A DNA stretch of 64,000 nt from Zygnema cylindricum (taxonomy: Eukaryota; Streptophyta; Zygnematophyceae; Zygnematales; Zygnemataceae): contig JBBHKE010000549.1 in NCBI GenBank assembly GCA_037447655.1, positions 173,065 to 237,064 of the forward strand, written 5' to 3'. The position numbers and the translations under genes were made by a program. Every line of letters starts with the position of its first letter. The first letter of the stretch is position 1. Below are positions 33,101 to 45,131 of the stretch, piece after piece. Under the pieces are notes generated by a model. It made no database searches and had not been told where the DNA came from. It saw only the letters and a list, made by a program, of their open reading frames with translations.

Positions 33101-35540
33101 TGTGTAAATTAGGTAACGATTTCTAGTAAAGCTAACAATTTGTGTAATTTTGATATCATTTCTTGTAAGCGCTAACAGTTTATGTGAGTTAGGTAACAAT
33201 TCTTTTAAGCGCTTAGAGTTTGTGTAAGTTAGGAAAAAATTCATGTTAGCGCTTATAGTTTGTGTAATTTATATAACAACTTTTGTTAGCGCTAGTAGTT
33301 TGTGTATTTTTGATAATAATTTTTGTTAGTGCTTACAGTTTCTGTAATTTAGATAACATTTCTTATTAGCGCTAACAGGTTGTGTAAATTAGGTGACAAT
33401 TTCTGTTAGCGGTAACTATTTGTGTAATTTAGATAACAATTAATGTTTTTGCAAACAGTTTATGTAAGCTTGTTACGAATTCTTGTTAGCGATAACAATC
33501 TCTGTAATTTAGGTTAAAATTCTTGTTAGCGCTTACACTTTGTGTAAATTAGGTTACAATTTTTTTTAGTGATAACAGTTTGTGTAATTTAGATAACAAT
33601 TTTTGTTAGCACTAACAGTTAGAGTTATTTTGATAACAATTCCTGTTAGTGGTAACAGTTTCTGTAATTTAGATAACATTTCTTATTAGCGCTAATAGTT
33701 TGTGTAAGTTGGTAACAATTCTTGTTAGCGTTTACAGTTTGTGTAAATTAGGTTACAATTTTTTTTTAGCGCTAACTTTTTGTGTAATTTAGATAACTAT
33801 TTTTTTTAACGGTAACAATTGTGTAACTTAGATAACAATTCCTATAAGCGCTAACTGTTTGTGTAAGTTAGTTAACAATTCTTGTTAGTGCTAACAGTTT
33901 GTGAAGTTTTGATAACAATTCTTGTTTGCGCTAACAGTTTGTGTAAGTTTGTTAACAATTATTGTTAGCGCTAACAGTTTGTGTAAATTAGAGGACAAAT
34001 TCTGTAAGCACTAAGAGTTTGTGTAACTTAGATAACTATTCTTGTTAGCGCTAGCAGTTGCTGTAAGTTTGGTAACAATTTCTGTTAGCGCTAACAAGTT
34101 GTGTAGCTTTGGTGACAATTCCTGTTAGCGCTAATAGTTTGAGTAATTTGTATAACAATTCTTGTAAGCGCAAATAGTTTGTTTAGGTTAGGTGACAATT
34201 CTTGTTAACGCTAAAAGTTTCTGTAACTTAGGTGACAATTCTTGTAACCGCTAACAATTTTAGTAAGTTAGGTAACAATTCATGTTAGCGCTAACTGTTT
34301 GTGTAATTTAGGTGACAATTTCTGTTAGCGCTAATAGTTTGTGTAATTTAGATAACAATTCCTCTTAGCGCTAACAGTTTGAGTAATTTAGATAACAATT
34401 CCTGTTAGCGCTAACAGTTTGTGTAAGTTAGGTAAGAATTCTTATTAGCCCTAACTATATGTGTAATTTAGATAACAATTCTTGTTCGCGCTAACATTTT
34501 GTGTAAGCTAGTTACGATTTCTTGTTAGCGCTAACAATGTGTGTAAATTAGGTGACAATTTATGTTACCGCTAATAGTTTGTGTAACTTAGATAACTATT
34601 TTTGTTAGCGCTAACAGTTATGTAAATTAGGTTACAATTTTTTTTAGCGCTAACAGTTTGTGTAATTTAGATAACAATTCTTGTTAACGGTAACAGTTTG
34701 TGTAATTTAGAAAACAATTCCTTTAAGCGCTAACCGTTTGTGTAAGTTAGGTAACAATTCTTGTTAGCGCCAATAGTTTGTGAAATTTAGAAAACAATTC
34801 TTGTTAGCGCCTATAGTTTGTTTAGGTTAGGTAACAATTTTTTTAGCGCTAATATTTTGAGTTATTTAGAAAACAATTTTTGTTAACGCTAATAGTTTGT
34901 TTAGGTTAGGTAACAATACTTGTAAGCGCTAACAATTTTAGTAAGTTAGGTCACAGTTTCTGTTACCGTTAATTGTTAGTGTAATTAAGGTGACAATTTC
35001 TGTTAGCGCTAATAGTTTGTGTAATTTAGATAACAATTCCTCTTAGCGCTAACCGTTTGTGTAAATTAAGTGACAATTTCTGTTAGCACTAACAATTTGT
35101 GTAATTAAGATAACAATTCGTGTTAGCGCTTACTGTTTGTGTAAGTTATGTAACATTTCCTGTAAGCGCTAGCAGTTTGTGTAATATAGATAACAAATCG
35201 TGTTAGCGCTTACAGTTTATGTAATTAGATATCAATTCTATTTAGAGCTAAAAGTTTGTGTCACTTAGATGACAATTCTTGTTTGTGCTAACAATTTGTG
35301 TAAGTTAGGTAACAACTCCAGTAAGCGCAAACAATTTATGTAATTTAAAAAACAATTTTTGTTAGCACTAACTGTTTGTGTAATTAAATAACAATTCCTT
35401 TTAGCGCTTACAGTTTGTGTAACATAGGTTACAATTTTGTTAATCTAACAGTTTTTAGAGAATAATTTGTTTGGGCCATTGATTGTGTAAGATAGGTAAG
35501 AATCCTGTTAGTGCCATTAGACGCAATTTAGTGATAATTT
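30156..35540. repeat. 40-bp satellite array, block 2 (about 130 monomers)
   Basis: Same 40-base monomer and orientation as block 1, but with a different common variant: the core is mostly the perfect palindrome TTAGCGCTAA (often TGTTAGCGCTAACA), and linkers such as aaattaggtgacaatt and aatttagataacaatt alternate. The last 90 bases or so (from about 35450) decay into ttgggccattgattg and similar sequence before the LTR at 35541. No open frame or insertion was seen inside. Confidence 0.95.
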
Positions 35541-36359
35541 TGTTGCATTATTCTAATACTGGTGCTGAGGAGCAGCAATAGTGGTAGGTAGACATGATAC
35601 ACTCCTCAAAGCCTCAAGAATTGATCAAAAAGTTGCTTTCAAGTGCCCAAATCTTATAAAGCATCCAAATTCACAAAACTCTATTAGATTATAGAGTATT
35701 ATAAATACTGACAACTCTTAAAGTTTACGCACTATTGACGAGACAACACTTAGGATATAATACTCAAAAGTTTCCTAAATAGTGTATGAAGTTTACTACT
35801 TGGAAGTCTGGATACATAAAAAGCTCTAAGTCCTTAGTCTTATACTTTCGGTGTTCTATCGCCGATACAAGGGTACCTGAGAGGTACGTCAAAATATCAG
35901 CCTACCTACTGAGATCTATGTGTTCCTAATCGTGCCAACCTAATCAATCATCGTACAGTCAATATTACTCAGAATCTATATTACGTGATTCTACAAATAC
36001 TTGTCGGCTAAGTCACTTGTGATACTCTTATGAATCTCGTCCGTTGACCTGATTCGTATCAATCTAAGCTGCGTTGTCCCGTATTATTTCACATTCACAT
36101 CACCCGCGGCTACAATGTCTTGCACCGAATCATATCCAAGATAGCAGCAGCTGCGTTGTCTGTACGGATCATATCCAAAGTAACCGCAGCTACGTTTGTC
36201 CTGTTTGTCTCCCAGCTTCGCTACTGTGCTACTCTCTGCATAGCAGCTGCGTTGTCCTGTACTACACTCAAGTGATGACGCATATCCTTACGCTACAAAT
36301 TACTACCTTTTCTACCGTCATACTAATATACCGAGATTTAAAGTTTTTCGAAATCAACA
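35541..36359 (-). mobile_element. 3' LTR of a minus-strand copia element
   Basis: Starts TGTTGC and ends atcaaca, 819 bp, followed by the polypurine block. It matches the LTR at 49783-50536 over much of its length: atgatacact, acttggaagtctggatac, ctgagaggtacgtca, gtaaccgcagct, gtgatgacgc and acaaattactacctttt. The left boundary against the satellite is inferred from the TGTTG motif and the end of that similarity. Confidence 0.75.
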
Positions 36360-36698
36360 CTCCCCTAAAGCTTTAGACTCAGTGTATCAGCGCAACTGCG
36401 ATGTCGCACTTAGTGCATCATGGTAGGATAGCAGGGCAGTCATAGCAGTGCACCATAGCAGCGCAACATGACAACATAGCAGTGCAGCAAACCAACTAAT
36501 CACTTGGGTCCACTACATCCTAATTTTGGGCTATCGCAGCATGGCAGTATCGCACTGGAGCTACTCACCTATTCACTTAATCCCACTGCGTTCCTACAAT
36601 ACTTCAGCTTAGGAGCATGGAGGGCTTTAGTGAGCATATTAGCAATTATTTTTGCATCTAGCAAATAACATAATTTAATCACTTTAGAGAACACTTTT
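36360..36698 (-). pseudogene. Polypurine block and last part of copia RNase H, truncated
   Basis: 36360-36380 is the CTAAAGCTTTAGGGGAG block. About 220 bases of non-coding sequence with repeated 'agcatggcag / catagcagtg' words follow. From about 36600 the minus strand encodes the C-terminus of copia pol (KVFSKVIKLCYLLDAK, then MLTKALHAPKL). At about 36698 this joins head-to-head to plus-strand integrase sequence, so the rest of the minus-strand element is not here. Confidence 0.65.
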
Positions 36699-39570
36699 TC
36701 GCAGTAACAGGAACTAGAGATGCTAGCAAAATGTACCAAATGGACATGGTGAATATATAGAAAATGATGTTCTCTACTCCAGTGTCGAATCTGATAATGA
36801 GTTGTGGCATTAGAGATTAGGACACATGAATTATGATAGTCTAAAGAAAATGGTGAACTCGGGAAAAGTTGATGGAGTTTCTCTCACATCTCATCCTATA
36901 AAAACATGTGACTGTTGTTCACTTGGCAAGATTCACAAATTGCCATTTCCACAGAAAACAGACCATAGATCATAAAAAGTTGTGCAGCTCATCCATTCTG
37001 ATGTTCTCGGTCCTTCACAAGTGGCTTCGGCTGGAGGTGTCCACTATATGGTCACATTCACAGATGACTACTCAAGGGTCACCAAAGTTTACTTCATACA
37101 ACATAAGAGTGAAGTAATTAATCACTTCAAATAGTTAAAGTGTGGGCGAAAAAGCTTCCAAGAGTTCCAATATTGGCGCTAAGATCGAACAACGAGGAGA
37201 ATACACATCGAAGGAATTCAAAGAATTTCTCCTTCAAGAAGGTATCAGTCACAATGTTACATTTCCATATACAACGGAACAAAATGGTGTTTCTGAGAGA
37301 TTAAATAGGACATTGACAGAGAGTGCTCGGTCCATGCTTGCAGATAAAGGGCTAGATTTGAAATCCTGGGCTGAAGCGCTTAACTGTGCTATTTATATTA
37401 AAAATAGAATTGCTTATAGGTCTGTTATCACTACACCTTATGAGCTTTGGACAGGGGAAAAACCTGATGATAGTCACTTTAAAATCTTTGGCAGCAAGTG
37501 TTTTATTTTAAATACTTCACAGGATAGATGGAAAATGGAGGCTAAAGGCTTACCTGGGATTTTCATGGGGTATGATGATAATGCAAAAGGATATAGAGTT
37601 TTTGTACTTGAGAAACAAAAAGTGATTGTTTCTAGAAATATGCAGATTAAAGATGAACAGGATTCGGTTGACCTTTTTAAAGTGCCAGAACAACGTGCAA
37701 AGGAAAAACAAGAATATGCCATTTTTCACCATACGCAGCGAGTCTACTTTCCACCGGCAAGTGGGACACCTCTTCTTTCAGTTCCTCTGGTGCCTTTACA
37801 AGATGCTTCACCACAAGCTACATCGCAGGTGGAAGGAACTACTACACATTCTGTACCAGATCACGTTACGAGTCAAACTAAACAGAAAAATCAGAAGTTG
37901 CCAACAATCTTAGCCTCAGAATTTCCGAGGGGAAAGATATCTAGCAGCCGTCTGCAAGCAAGCTCTCACTTTGTTTTTTCTGCAGCTACAAAGGAACCTC
38001 TTACGATCCAGGAGGCCTTCTCATCACCTAAGAGAAATCAGTGGATCCAGGCGGCAAACGATGAAATGAAGTCCATTATAGAGGCACAAACATGGGAGCT
38101 AGTGGATCTTCCTCCGGGCAGGAAAGCCATCGGCAGCAAATGGGTATTTAAGGTGGAGCTAAACGCCGACAATACCATCGAAAGGTATAAGGCCAGACTA
38201 GTGGCTAAGGGATATAATCAAAAAGAAGGTATTGACTTTGAGGAAACCTTCTCCCTAGTTGTTAGATTTCCCACTGTCAGAATTTTGCTAAGTCTAACGG
38301 CTATAGAGAATATGGAAATACATCAGATGGATATTTAAACTGCTTTCTTGCATGGAGTGTTAGAAGAAACAATTTATATGAAACAACCTGAAATGTATGT
38401 TGAAAAGGGAAAGGAAAAATTAGTGTGTAAATTGATGAAATCTTTGTATGGGCTAAAACAAGCCCCGCGTCAGTGGAATCTGAAGTTAGACGAGTTTTTA
38501 ATTGGGCTAGGTTTTAAGAGAACTAGCTCAAATCATTCTATATATGTTCTACAAGGAGAAGATGGGGTAATTTACATTGTTGTATATGTGGATGATCTAT
38601 TATTTATAAGTAAGTCAATGAATGAAATAAACCGCATTAAAGCGGCTTTAAGGTCTAGGTTCGAGATGAAGGACCTCGGTGAGGCCAAATATATCTTAGG
38701 AATACAGGTAGAAGGACACAAAAACAAGAGGCTGATTATGTTGACCCAGAAAGAAGCAATAGGTAACATGCTAGAGAGATTTGAAATGAAAGATGTGAAA
38801 GATCCGTAACTCCCATGGAATTTAGGCAGAAATTGGAAAGAATTGATACAGATTCAGGCATAATTGTTTGTGAGAGTCTAGAAATAGGGGAGGAAGAGTT
38901 TATGGCTTCAAAGCCATATAGACAGGTTGTTGGAAGTCTTATACATTTTATGAATTGTACGAGACCCAACATTGCGGCAGTTGTGGGAGTCTTGAGTAGA
39001 AGTCTCCAAAATTCTTAAAGGGCAAATTGGGAAGCAGCGAAAAGAGTGTTGAAATATCTTGTAAGTACTCGAAATCTCAAGCTTGTTCTCGGAAGAGGAG
39101 AGGTGAAAATCCAGACGTGGAGCGATGCTAGCTATGGGGACATGCCAAGCCGAAAATCAACGACAAGCTTCGTACTAAAGATTGGAGATGGAACTTGCTG
39201 CTGGAGTAGCAAATAACAAAAGGTTACAGCTCAATCCACAATGGAGTCATAATATATGGCAGCAGCTTCCGCCCTGAAGGAGCTCCTATGGGTCAAGTCC
39301 ATTCTACAAAAACTTCGGTATATGCAAACTGGCCCTCAAGCTATCTGGTGTGACAATCAAGCTACCATAGCAATTGCCTCTAACCCCAGCCATCACTTTA
39401 AGAGCAAACACATGGATGTTATATTTCACTTTGTTAGATAAAAAGTACTTGCAAAAGTCGTTAAATTCTGTTATTTACCAGATGAGAATATGGTGGCTGA
39501 CATGTTAACAAAAGCCCTTCGTGCTCCTAAGTTACAGTTTTGCGGAGATGCTGTTGGACTAAGAGAGTAA
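36699..39570 (+). pseudogene. pol: Plus-strand copia pol (integrase, RT, RNase H), 5'-truncated
   Basis: Starts inside the integrase zinc domain (TGTRDASKMYQMDM) with several stops to about 37138. The longest open stretch is 37142-38338 (398 residues): rest of the integrase core with PYTTEQNGVSERLNRTL, linker, and RT start ending at IHQMDI followed by TAA where relatives have Lys. RT continues in frame at 38348-38809 (SLYGLKQAPRQWN, YVDD in IVVYVDDLLF), is frameshifted near 38805, and continues as RNase H (CTRPNIAAVVG, QTWSDASYGD, IWCDNQATIAIAS) with further stops. It ends at 39570, just before a polypurine block and 3' LTR. Gag and protease are absent. Clearly inactive. Confidence 0.88.
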
Positions 39571-39572
39571 CT

Positions 39573-39593
39573 GAGTCTAAAGATTTAGGGGAG
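39573..39593 (+). promoter_or_regulatory. Polypurine block of the plus-strand copia
   Basis: Reads gagt, then CTAAAGATTTAGGGGAG, then the LTR start TGTTGT. It differs from the copia-1 block by one base, which breaks the CTAAAGCTTTAG palindrome. Confidence 0.8.
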
Positions 39594-40594
39594 TGTTGTA
39601 ATTTATAAATCTTTATTTCAGTTTATAGGGGTAAAAAAAACTTAGGATATTTTTTCTAGTAATACTTACCTTAATCAATGTTACAGTAGCAAAAGGTACA
39701 GTAGAGTGTATTCTACTTTTGCAGGGACACGTGTTGACAAAAAAACGTATGCAAGTTTTTCCGAGTAGCGCCGACAGTCAAGCATATGTGTCAAAAAGAT
39801 GACGATGCGATTCACATGATCGGACGAACGGGATCTGTCCCGAGTATTCCGGAAACATATGGTACAGCTCGACGGTACCATCGTCAATCGAATATTTTCC
39901 AACGGACGCGATTCACTTGGGACCACCAGCGTGATTAACGAGGGACCACAAGCGTGATTCGCGTGGGACCACAAATGACGAAGCACTCAAGTGCTTCGTA
40001 CTACACGACCACATTCAACTAGACTTTAGTGGTCACCGTTGACTAAGCATTTGGAACGTTTTGTGTACGGTTCAATTTTTGTAAATATTTGAATAACATT
40101 AGTTTGTTGTTTAGTGTGATATAAAACAGTGTTCTATTAATCAAGTTTTTAGAAAATAGTAATTAGGGTTTTGAGGTACAGTGACGTACGGGTAGGATGC
40201 TTTGTCGTTAGTCAGCATAATAACCGTAGTAAGGGTTACCCAAATTAGTGTAGATCAATAGATACACACTGTGAGTATATAAATTAGGACTTAGCCAATT
40301 TTGTAGTATCTTGTTTTGGGAATATGATTTTATAAGGGCAATTTTTTGGGAAACTTCCAGACATCATATCTTATGGTTTACAAGGTCATTTCGGCTCTAA
40401 TTTTGGGAACTGTCAGTTTACTGTATTTTGTATCACTGTGTCATATTTAAAACATATTGGGTTTCTGAGTCATATTTTGTGTCAATTCAAAGTTGGCTGT
40501 TGAGAAGGTACTTTGATAGTTTCTGTTGTTTTTCCATGTCTACTTCTACTACTACAAGTGGTTCTCCGCCTGCAACAGTAGATGTGATCAGAAC
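39594..40594 (+). repeat. 3' LTR of the plus-strand copia
   Basis: Starts TGTTGTAATTT after the polypurine block. It lacks the last few bases of the expected end: it reaches gatgtgatcagaac where a complete copy has the word atagaacaaca. Near its 3' end is an MSTSTTTSGSPPATV-like gag start at 40537. It is related in inverse orientation to the LTR at 57807-58785 (ggtaagtattac and the region around aagcactcaagtgcttcgt) and to the fragment at 29600-30155. Confidence 0.8.
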
Positions 40595-43500
40595 TTTTCT
40601 TTTGAAATCCTAGACTGGTCAAGAATTCATCAAGCTTCATATTCTATTGCCTAGGGGCATGTTTTAGGCCGTACAAGGATTTTAACAACTTGCATACTAA
40701 GTGCTCTTTTCCTGGTTCTGCATACTTTTCAGGCTGCTGCATGTAAATGGTCTCTTCTAGTTCTCCATGCAAAAAGGTCGTCTTTACATCCATCTGATGA
40801 ATTTCCATATCTTCTAAGCAGCTAAGGACAGCAAAATGCTAAATTGTTGGAAATCTTACAACCAGAGAAAATGTTTCTTCAAAATTGATTCCTTTGTTTT
40901 GATTATAACCCTTCGCCACAAATCTGGCCTTATAGCGTTCAATGGTGTTATCGGGATTTAACTTCACCTTGAATACCCATTTGCTGTCGATCGCTTTTCG
41001 GTCCGGAGGAAGGTCCACAAGCTCCCATGTTTGAGCCTCCATGATCGACTTCATTTCGTCGTTTGCTGACTCAATCCAGTGATTCCGCTCTCGTGAGGAG
41101 AAGGCCTCTTGGATGGTCAAGGGCTTCCCCGAGGTTGCCGAGTAAGAAAAGTGAGAGTATGCTTGCAGGCGGTTGCTGGATCTTCTTCCCCCCGAAAATT
41201 TAGAGGCTGAGATCGTCGGATGTCGCGCATTGCGCTGATTGCGTTGATTGCGCTGGTTGCGATCCGTGTGTATTGACTGCTGTTGGTCCGGTTGGAACTG
41301 AACGGATTGAGGATTTTAGAGAGAGTCCGATTTAGGAGTCACCACCGGAGAATGTTGCACCTGCGGGACAATTTTTTGCATGCAATCTAAGATGACATAC
41401 TCTTGTACTTTTTGCTACTTTTGTTGCTCTGTCATTTGAAATAAATCTATGGAGTCTAGTTCATCTTTGACAATAATATTCCTTGCTAGAACTATTTTCT
41501 GCCTCTCAAATACAAAGACTATGTAACCTTTAGAGTGATCAACATATTCTAACAAAATACTTGGTAATCCTTTCGGTTCCATTTTTCATCAGTCCGTAGA
41601 CGTATCCAAGATAAAGCATTGACTACCAAAGACTTTGAAATGACTAACATCTGGTTTGCTACCTGTCCAGATCTCGTAAGAAGTAGATTCTACTGATTTT
41701 GATCCTATTCTATTATTAATTTAAACCGCACAATTTAGAGCCTCAGCCCAGAATTTCGGATCCACATTTTTATCAGCGAGCATCAACCTAGAGCTCTCCG
41801 TGAGAGTTCTATTTAATCTCTCTGACACCCCATTTTGTTCCGAGGAATGTGGAACAGTTAGTAGATGACTTATTCCTTCCTCGAGAAAAAGGTTTCAAAT
41901 TCCTTCGCTGTATATTCACCACTATTGTCCGATCTGAGAAGGAAGATAGGTAAATCATGAAGTTTTTCAGCCCATGATTTATAGTGTTTGAAGTGACCAA
42001 ACACTTCACTCTTCTCCTTCATGAAGTAAGCTTTTGTAAACTTGGAGAAATCATCTGTGAATGTGACCATATATATCATTCCTCTGGCAAATGGAACCTT
42101 CGCAGGACCAAAAACATCCGAATGAATTTGTTGTAAAAGTTTTGGGACCGATGCTCAGACTCTTTAGGAAATGGCAGTCTGTGGATTTTGCCCAACGCGC
42201 AGCCGTCACATGTTTTGACCGGCTGATGTGTGATTGATACACCTTCTATGTTTCCAGCAATGTCCATTTTCCTCAAACTATTATGGTTTACATGGCCTAA
42301 TCTTTTATGCCACAACTCATCTGAGTGCAAAACACCGGAGTACAGAACATCATTCTCCTTGGTATTAGCCATATCCATTCGGTACATCTTGCTATTATCT
42401 CTTGTACTTGTTATTGCGATTTTGCCATTCTTGCTAACATTTTGTCTACCATTTTTCAAATTAACCTCAAAGCCTTTACTCTCTACTAAAGACGTAGAAA
42501 ACATATATTTCTTAAAGTCAGGCACAAACAAGACATTGTGAAGAGTTCTTTCAGTTGCTTTGCCCTCCACATCCATTAGCAAAGACACATCACCCACAGC
42601 ACGAGTCTGAACACTCATTCCACAAGCATAATAAATATTTTTCTCCGGCGTTGTTTTCAGATTTTTGAAGATGGCTTTGTTCCAGCACATATGGGCTGAC
42701 GCTCTTGTATCCATTATCTATCCAGGGTCCTTCGCGCCCTCCATCGCTGCCGCCATAGCGAATAGATCCGTTTCATCCTCCTCTGAAAATGTCAAAGTCT
42801 CATCCTGGAGTGATGAAGACGCTGAAAATAGTGCATTTCCACGAGGTGTAGACCCCGTGAAGTTTTTGTAAAACTGACTTTGTTGCCATCCCGGCCTGTA
42901 TAAACCTGTATCGTTAGCTTTTTTAAGCTTAGGACAAAATTTGTATCCATGACCTCTCTCACTACAAGAAAAACATGCATTGTTGGATTGTCTATTCCCA
43001 CCCTGATTAAACTGTCTGAACTAATTAAACTGATTTCTTAGCTGATTAAACTGTCATTTCCTCTCAAAGTCTGAATTAAAAGCCTCTACCTGGTCAAAAT
43101 TGAGAATATTAGATGTAGCTTCCTCTTCTAGCAAAATATAGATAGCTAACTGTAAAGTCCAGCTAGCTTTATCTTTCTGTTTGAGCATATCAGATGCTCC
43201 TTTTATACTATGAGGGAGACCTCTCATGAGCAACGCTGCCTGTTGAAACTGAGGAAACTCCCCACTTGCACAAGCATGTGCATCTACAAGGATGCGAAAC
43301 ATGTTAGAATATTCAACCATTGTACCGCCAGTGTACTTATAGTCCCAAATTTTTCCAGCCAATAAGAGTTCTTCCTGGACATTAGCTTTTTCATAATCAT
43401 TTTTAAGAGATTTCTAGATATCAATTACTTTTTTCATTTTTATCCGAGACATAGCTAAGTCCTCAGATATACAGAATTTTAGAATAGAACGAGCTTGCGT

Positions 43501-43644
43501 ATTTTTCTTAGACCATGACGGATCAGATTCATCCAGAGAATCATCCAATATGTTCAAGAGATTGACATTCTCAAAATGTGTCTCCACCATATCCGCCCAG
43601 TAAACATGCTTTTCACCGAAAAAGATAGGAATTCTTGATAGCAT
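40595..43644 (-). pseudogene. gag-pol: Minus-strand copia gag-pol, 3'-truncated
   Basis: Reading leftward from 43644: gag N-terminus (RIPIF, YWADMVETHF), gag core 43362-43054 (IWDYKYTGGTM, LLMRGLPHSIKGASD), zinc knuckle CFSCSERGHGYKFC near 42960, protease with MDTRAS at about 42714 where an active enzyme needs DTG/DSG, integrase zinc domain (WHKRLGH, CDGCALGKIH), integrase core 42079-41809, linker 41400-41150, and RT start 41120-40839. It stops inside RT near 40603, next to a plus-strand LTR. It has several stops and frameshifts, including Trp-to-TAG changes before the protease and in the RT motif APRQ*N. Nonfunctional; the changed protease motif and missing RNase H alone would prevent activity. 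Confidence 0.88.
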
Positions 43645-43654
43645 GCCCATAACC
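43645..43654 (-). promoter_or_regulatory. Half-tRNA-Met primer-binding site
   Basis: Minus strand GGTTATGGGC directly after the LTR end ...GAACAACA. It is a 10/10 match to the complement of the initiator tRNA-Met anticodon region. It lies inside the gag frame (peptide VVVEQQVMG), as in copia-1. Confidence 0.72.
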
Positions 43655-43689
43655 TGTTGTTCTACGACCACTGTCATGCCGCATCGCGT

Positions 43690-43965
43690 CGGTTGCCCGC
43701 GCACACGATATCATGCCTGCACGCGCGATATTCGGCGTGTGCGCACGATATAATGCACGCACGCGCGGTATTGTGCACGCACGCGCGGTATTCTGCACGC
43801 ACGCGCAATATTTCTCACGCACGCGCAGTATTTCTCACGCACGCGCGGTATTTTGCACGCACGCGCGGTATTTTATATGCACGCGCAGTTTTATGCACGC
43901 GCGCGCGGTTTTATGCACGCACTCACGATTTTGGCACGCGCGCATAATTTTCGTTCGCACGTGCA
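43690..43965. repeat. 20-bp GC-rich minisatellite (about 13 units)
   Basis: Units such as cacgcacgcgcggtattttg repeat with a strict 20-base period. Variants include gcgcaatatttct and gcgcagtttta. The CACGCACGCGCG part is an alternating purine-pyrimidine tract with many CpG, unlike the AT-rich surroundings. All six frames give artificial repeated peptides. Confidence 0.9.
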
Positions 43966-44009
43966 ATTTAATTCCGATTCATATTTTTAGGTTTTATTGA
44001 ATAGTACTA

Positions 44010-44224
44010 ATTTCGTGCGATATGTTTCATTTCGTGCGTAGGTACACGATTTTCAAAGTTGGACGCGAAACATTGTTTGAGCGACGTGACGCAATTTCGA
44101 GTATTTCGTGCTAGACCTTTTATTTCGTGCGGTATGCTTCGATTCGTGCTTATGCACCCGATTTCGAAGTATGTGCGCGGAGTATCGTTTGGAGGCGTAT
44201 CGCGATTTTCGGGCTACGCTTCGA
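44010..44224. repeat. Two tandem 112-bp diverged copies
   Basis: Copy A starts atttcgtgcgatatg at 44010 and copy B atttcgtgcggtatg at 44122. Both continue through ttcgtgc, cacgatttt/cccgattt, gcg(aa/ga)acattg-like and gacgcaatttcg/tatcgcgattttcg stretches in the same order. Identity is roughly 75 percent by eye. Confidence 0.7.
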
Positions 44225-44330
44225 TACATATATTTATTTAAGTTGCGATCCCATGTAGGTTCGCGCATACATGTAGTTAGGGAGGGTTTTTACCCTTGGA
44301 CGGTGGATTTTTGTCAGGCGTACGGCACAC

Positions 44331-44357
44331 GATGTTGGCCGCCTATTGGCCAACATC
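44331..44357. repeat. Perfect 10-bp inverted repeat
   Basis: gatgttggcc, loop gcctatt, ggccaacatc. A short stem-loop within the LTR-like segment. No U-tract follows and its role is unknown. Confidence 0.7.
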
Positions 44358-45131
44358 TAAAGTAGTTTCATGCATGTGAAGTAGACTAGAGGTAGGCTAA
44401 TTTTGCTTAGGCCTAGCGTAGCTCTTACTTAGCCTAATTCTCAGATTTAGAGAATTTAGCTTTCGGACAAGAATTTTCTATTGGCAGCGGAGCTTTTCTC
44501 TTGCTCTCTCTCTCACCGATTGCCCACGTGTCTTTCTTCTCCTTGCTAGCTAGCTGTAGAGGCTAGATATAGTAAGACTATTCTCCTTGTTTTTCTGCCC
44601 TCGTTTTTAATCCACACGGTCTAAGGCCACGCCTGGAAGGTTTCCCTCCAAACTTGGTCTTTTGGTGGAAGTGTGGAATTGGAGATCGTGGGGGAGTACA
44701 TCTGTACCTTGCTGTGCCTTCCGCGGGCAGCTTGACGGTTTGGTTGTGTGTTTGTGTTTGGTTGTGTGTTTGTGTCTTGTTTGTATTTCGGTTGGCTTGA
44801 AAGGAGTGTATTTTTGATCGGATTTGGATTTTCCCTTGTTCCATTGGAATATTTCTTGCTTTGCTGTCGTAACGGGATAACTCTTGTAGGGAATGTGATA
44901 AAGACCAGAGAGCCAAGTGGCTACCTCCTGGCTTAGCATAAATTATTGGGTTCACTTCTCTCTAGGGGAGTATTCTTCCCCTTCTTTCTCGGGTCATTTT
45001 CACCTTTGTTCCTTCTCATGGTGTATATATTTTATTGACTTTTCATATTTATTTTTGTTGTTGTATATGTTTGTGAGCATGACTTTGCTTGTTGTGATGC
45101 ATGTTTGCTTGCTTGCCTCTCATGCACAACA

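Larger units (their letters stand above)
43655..45131 (-). mobile_element. Unusual 1477-bp LTR-like segment with GC-rich repeats
   Basis: Begins TGTTGTTCTACG after the primer-binding site and ends gcacaaca where the satellite resumes, so it has LTR-type ends. Apart from the first 20 bases or so it shares nothing I can see with the other LTRs and is richer in G and C. It holds the 20-bp minisatellite (43690-43965), two 112-bp tandem copies (44010-44224), a hairpin (44331-44357) and a GT-rich run gtttgtgtttggttgtgtg near 44760. No partner LTR exists in the window. It could be a true LTR of a different family captured by recombination, or an LTR edge with foreign sequence inside. Open frames here are repeat artefacts. 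Confidence 0.5.

Noticed and set aside
43613-44000. Overlapping open frames rich in Arg, Ala and His
   Set aside because: They are translations of the 20-bp minisatellite; similar peptides appear in several frames.
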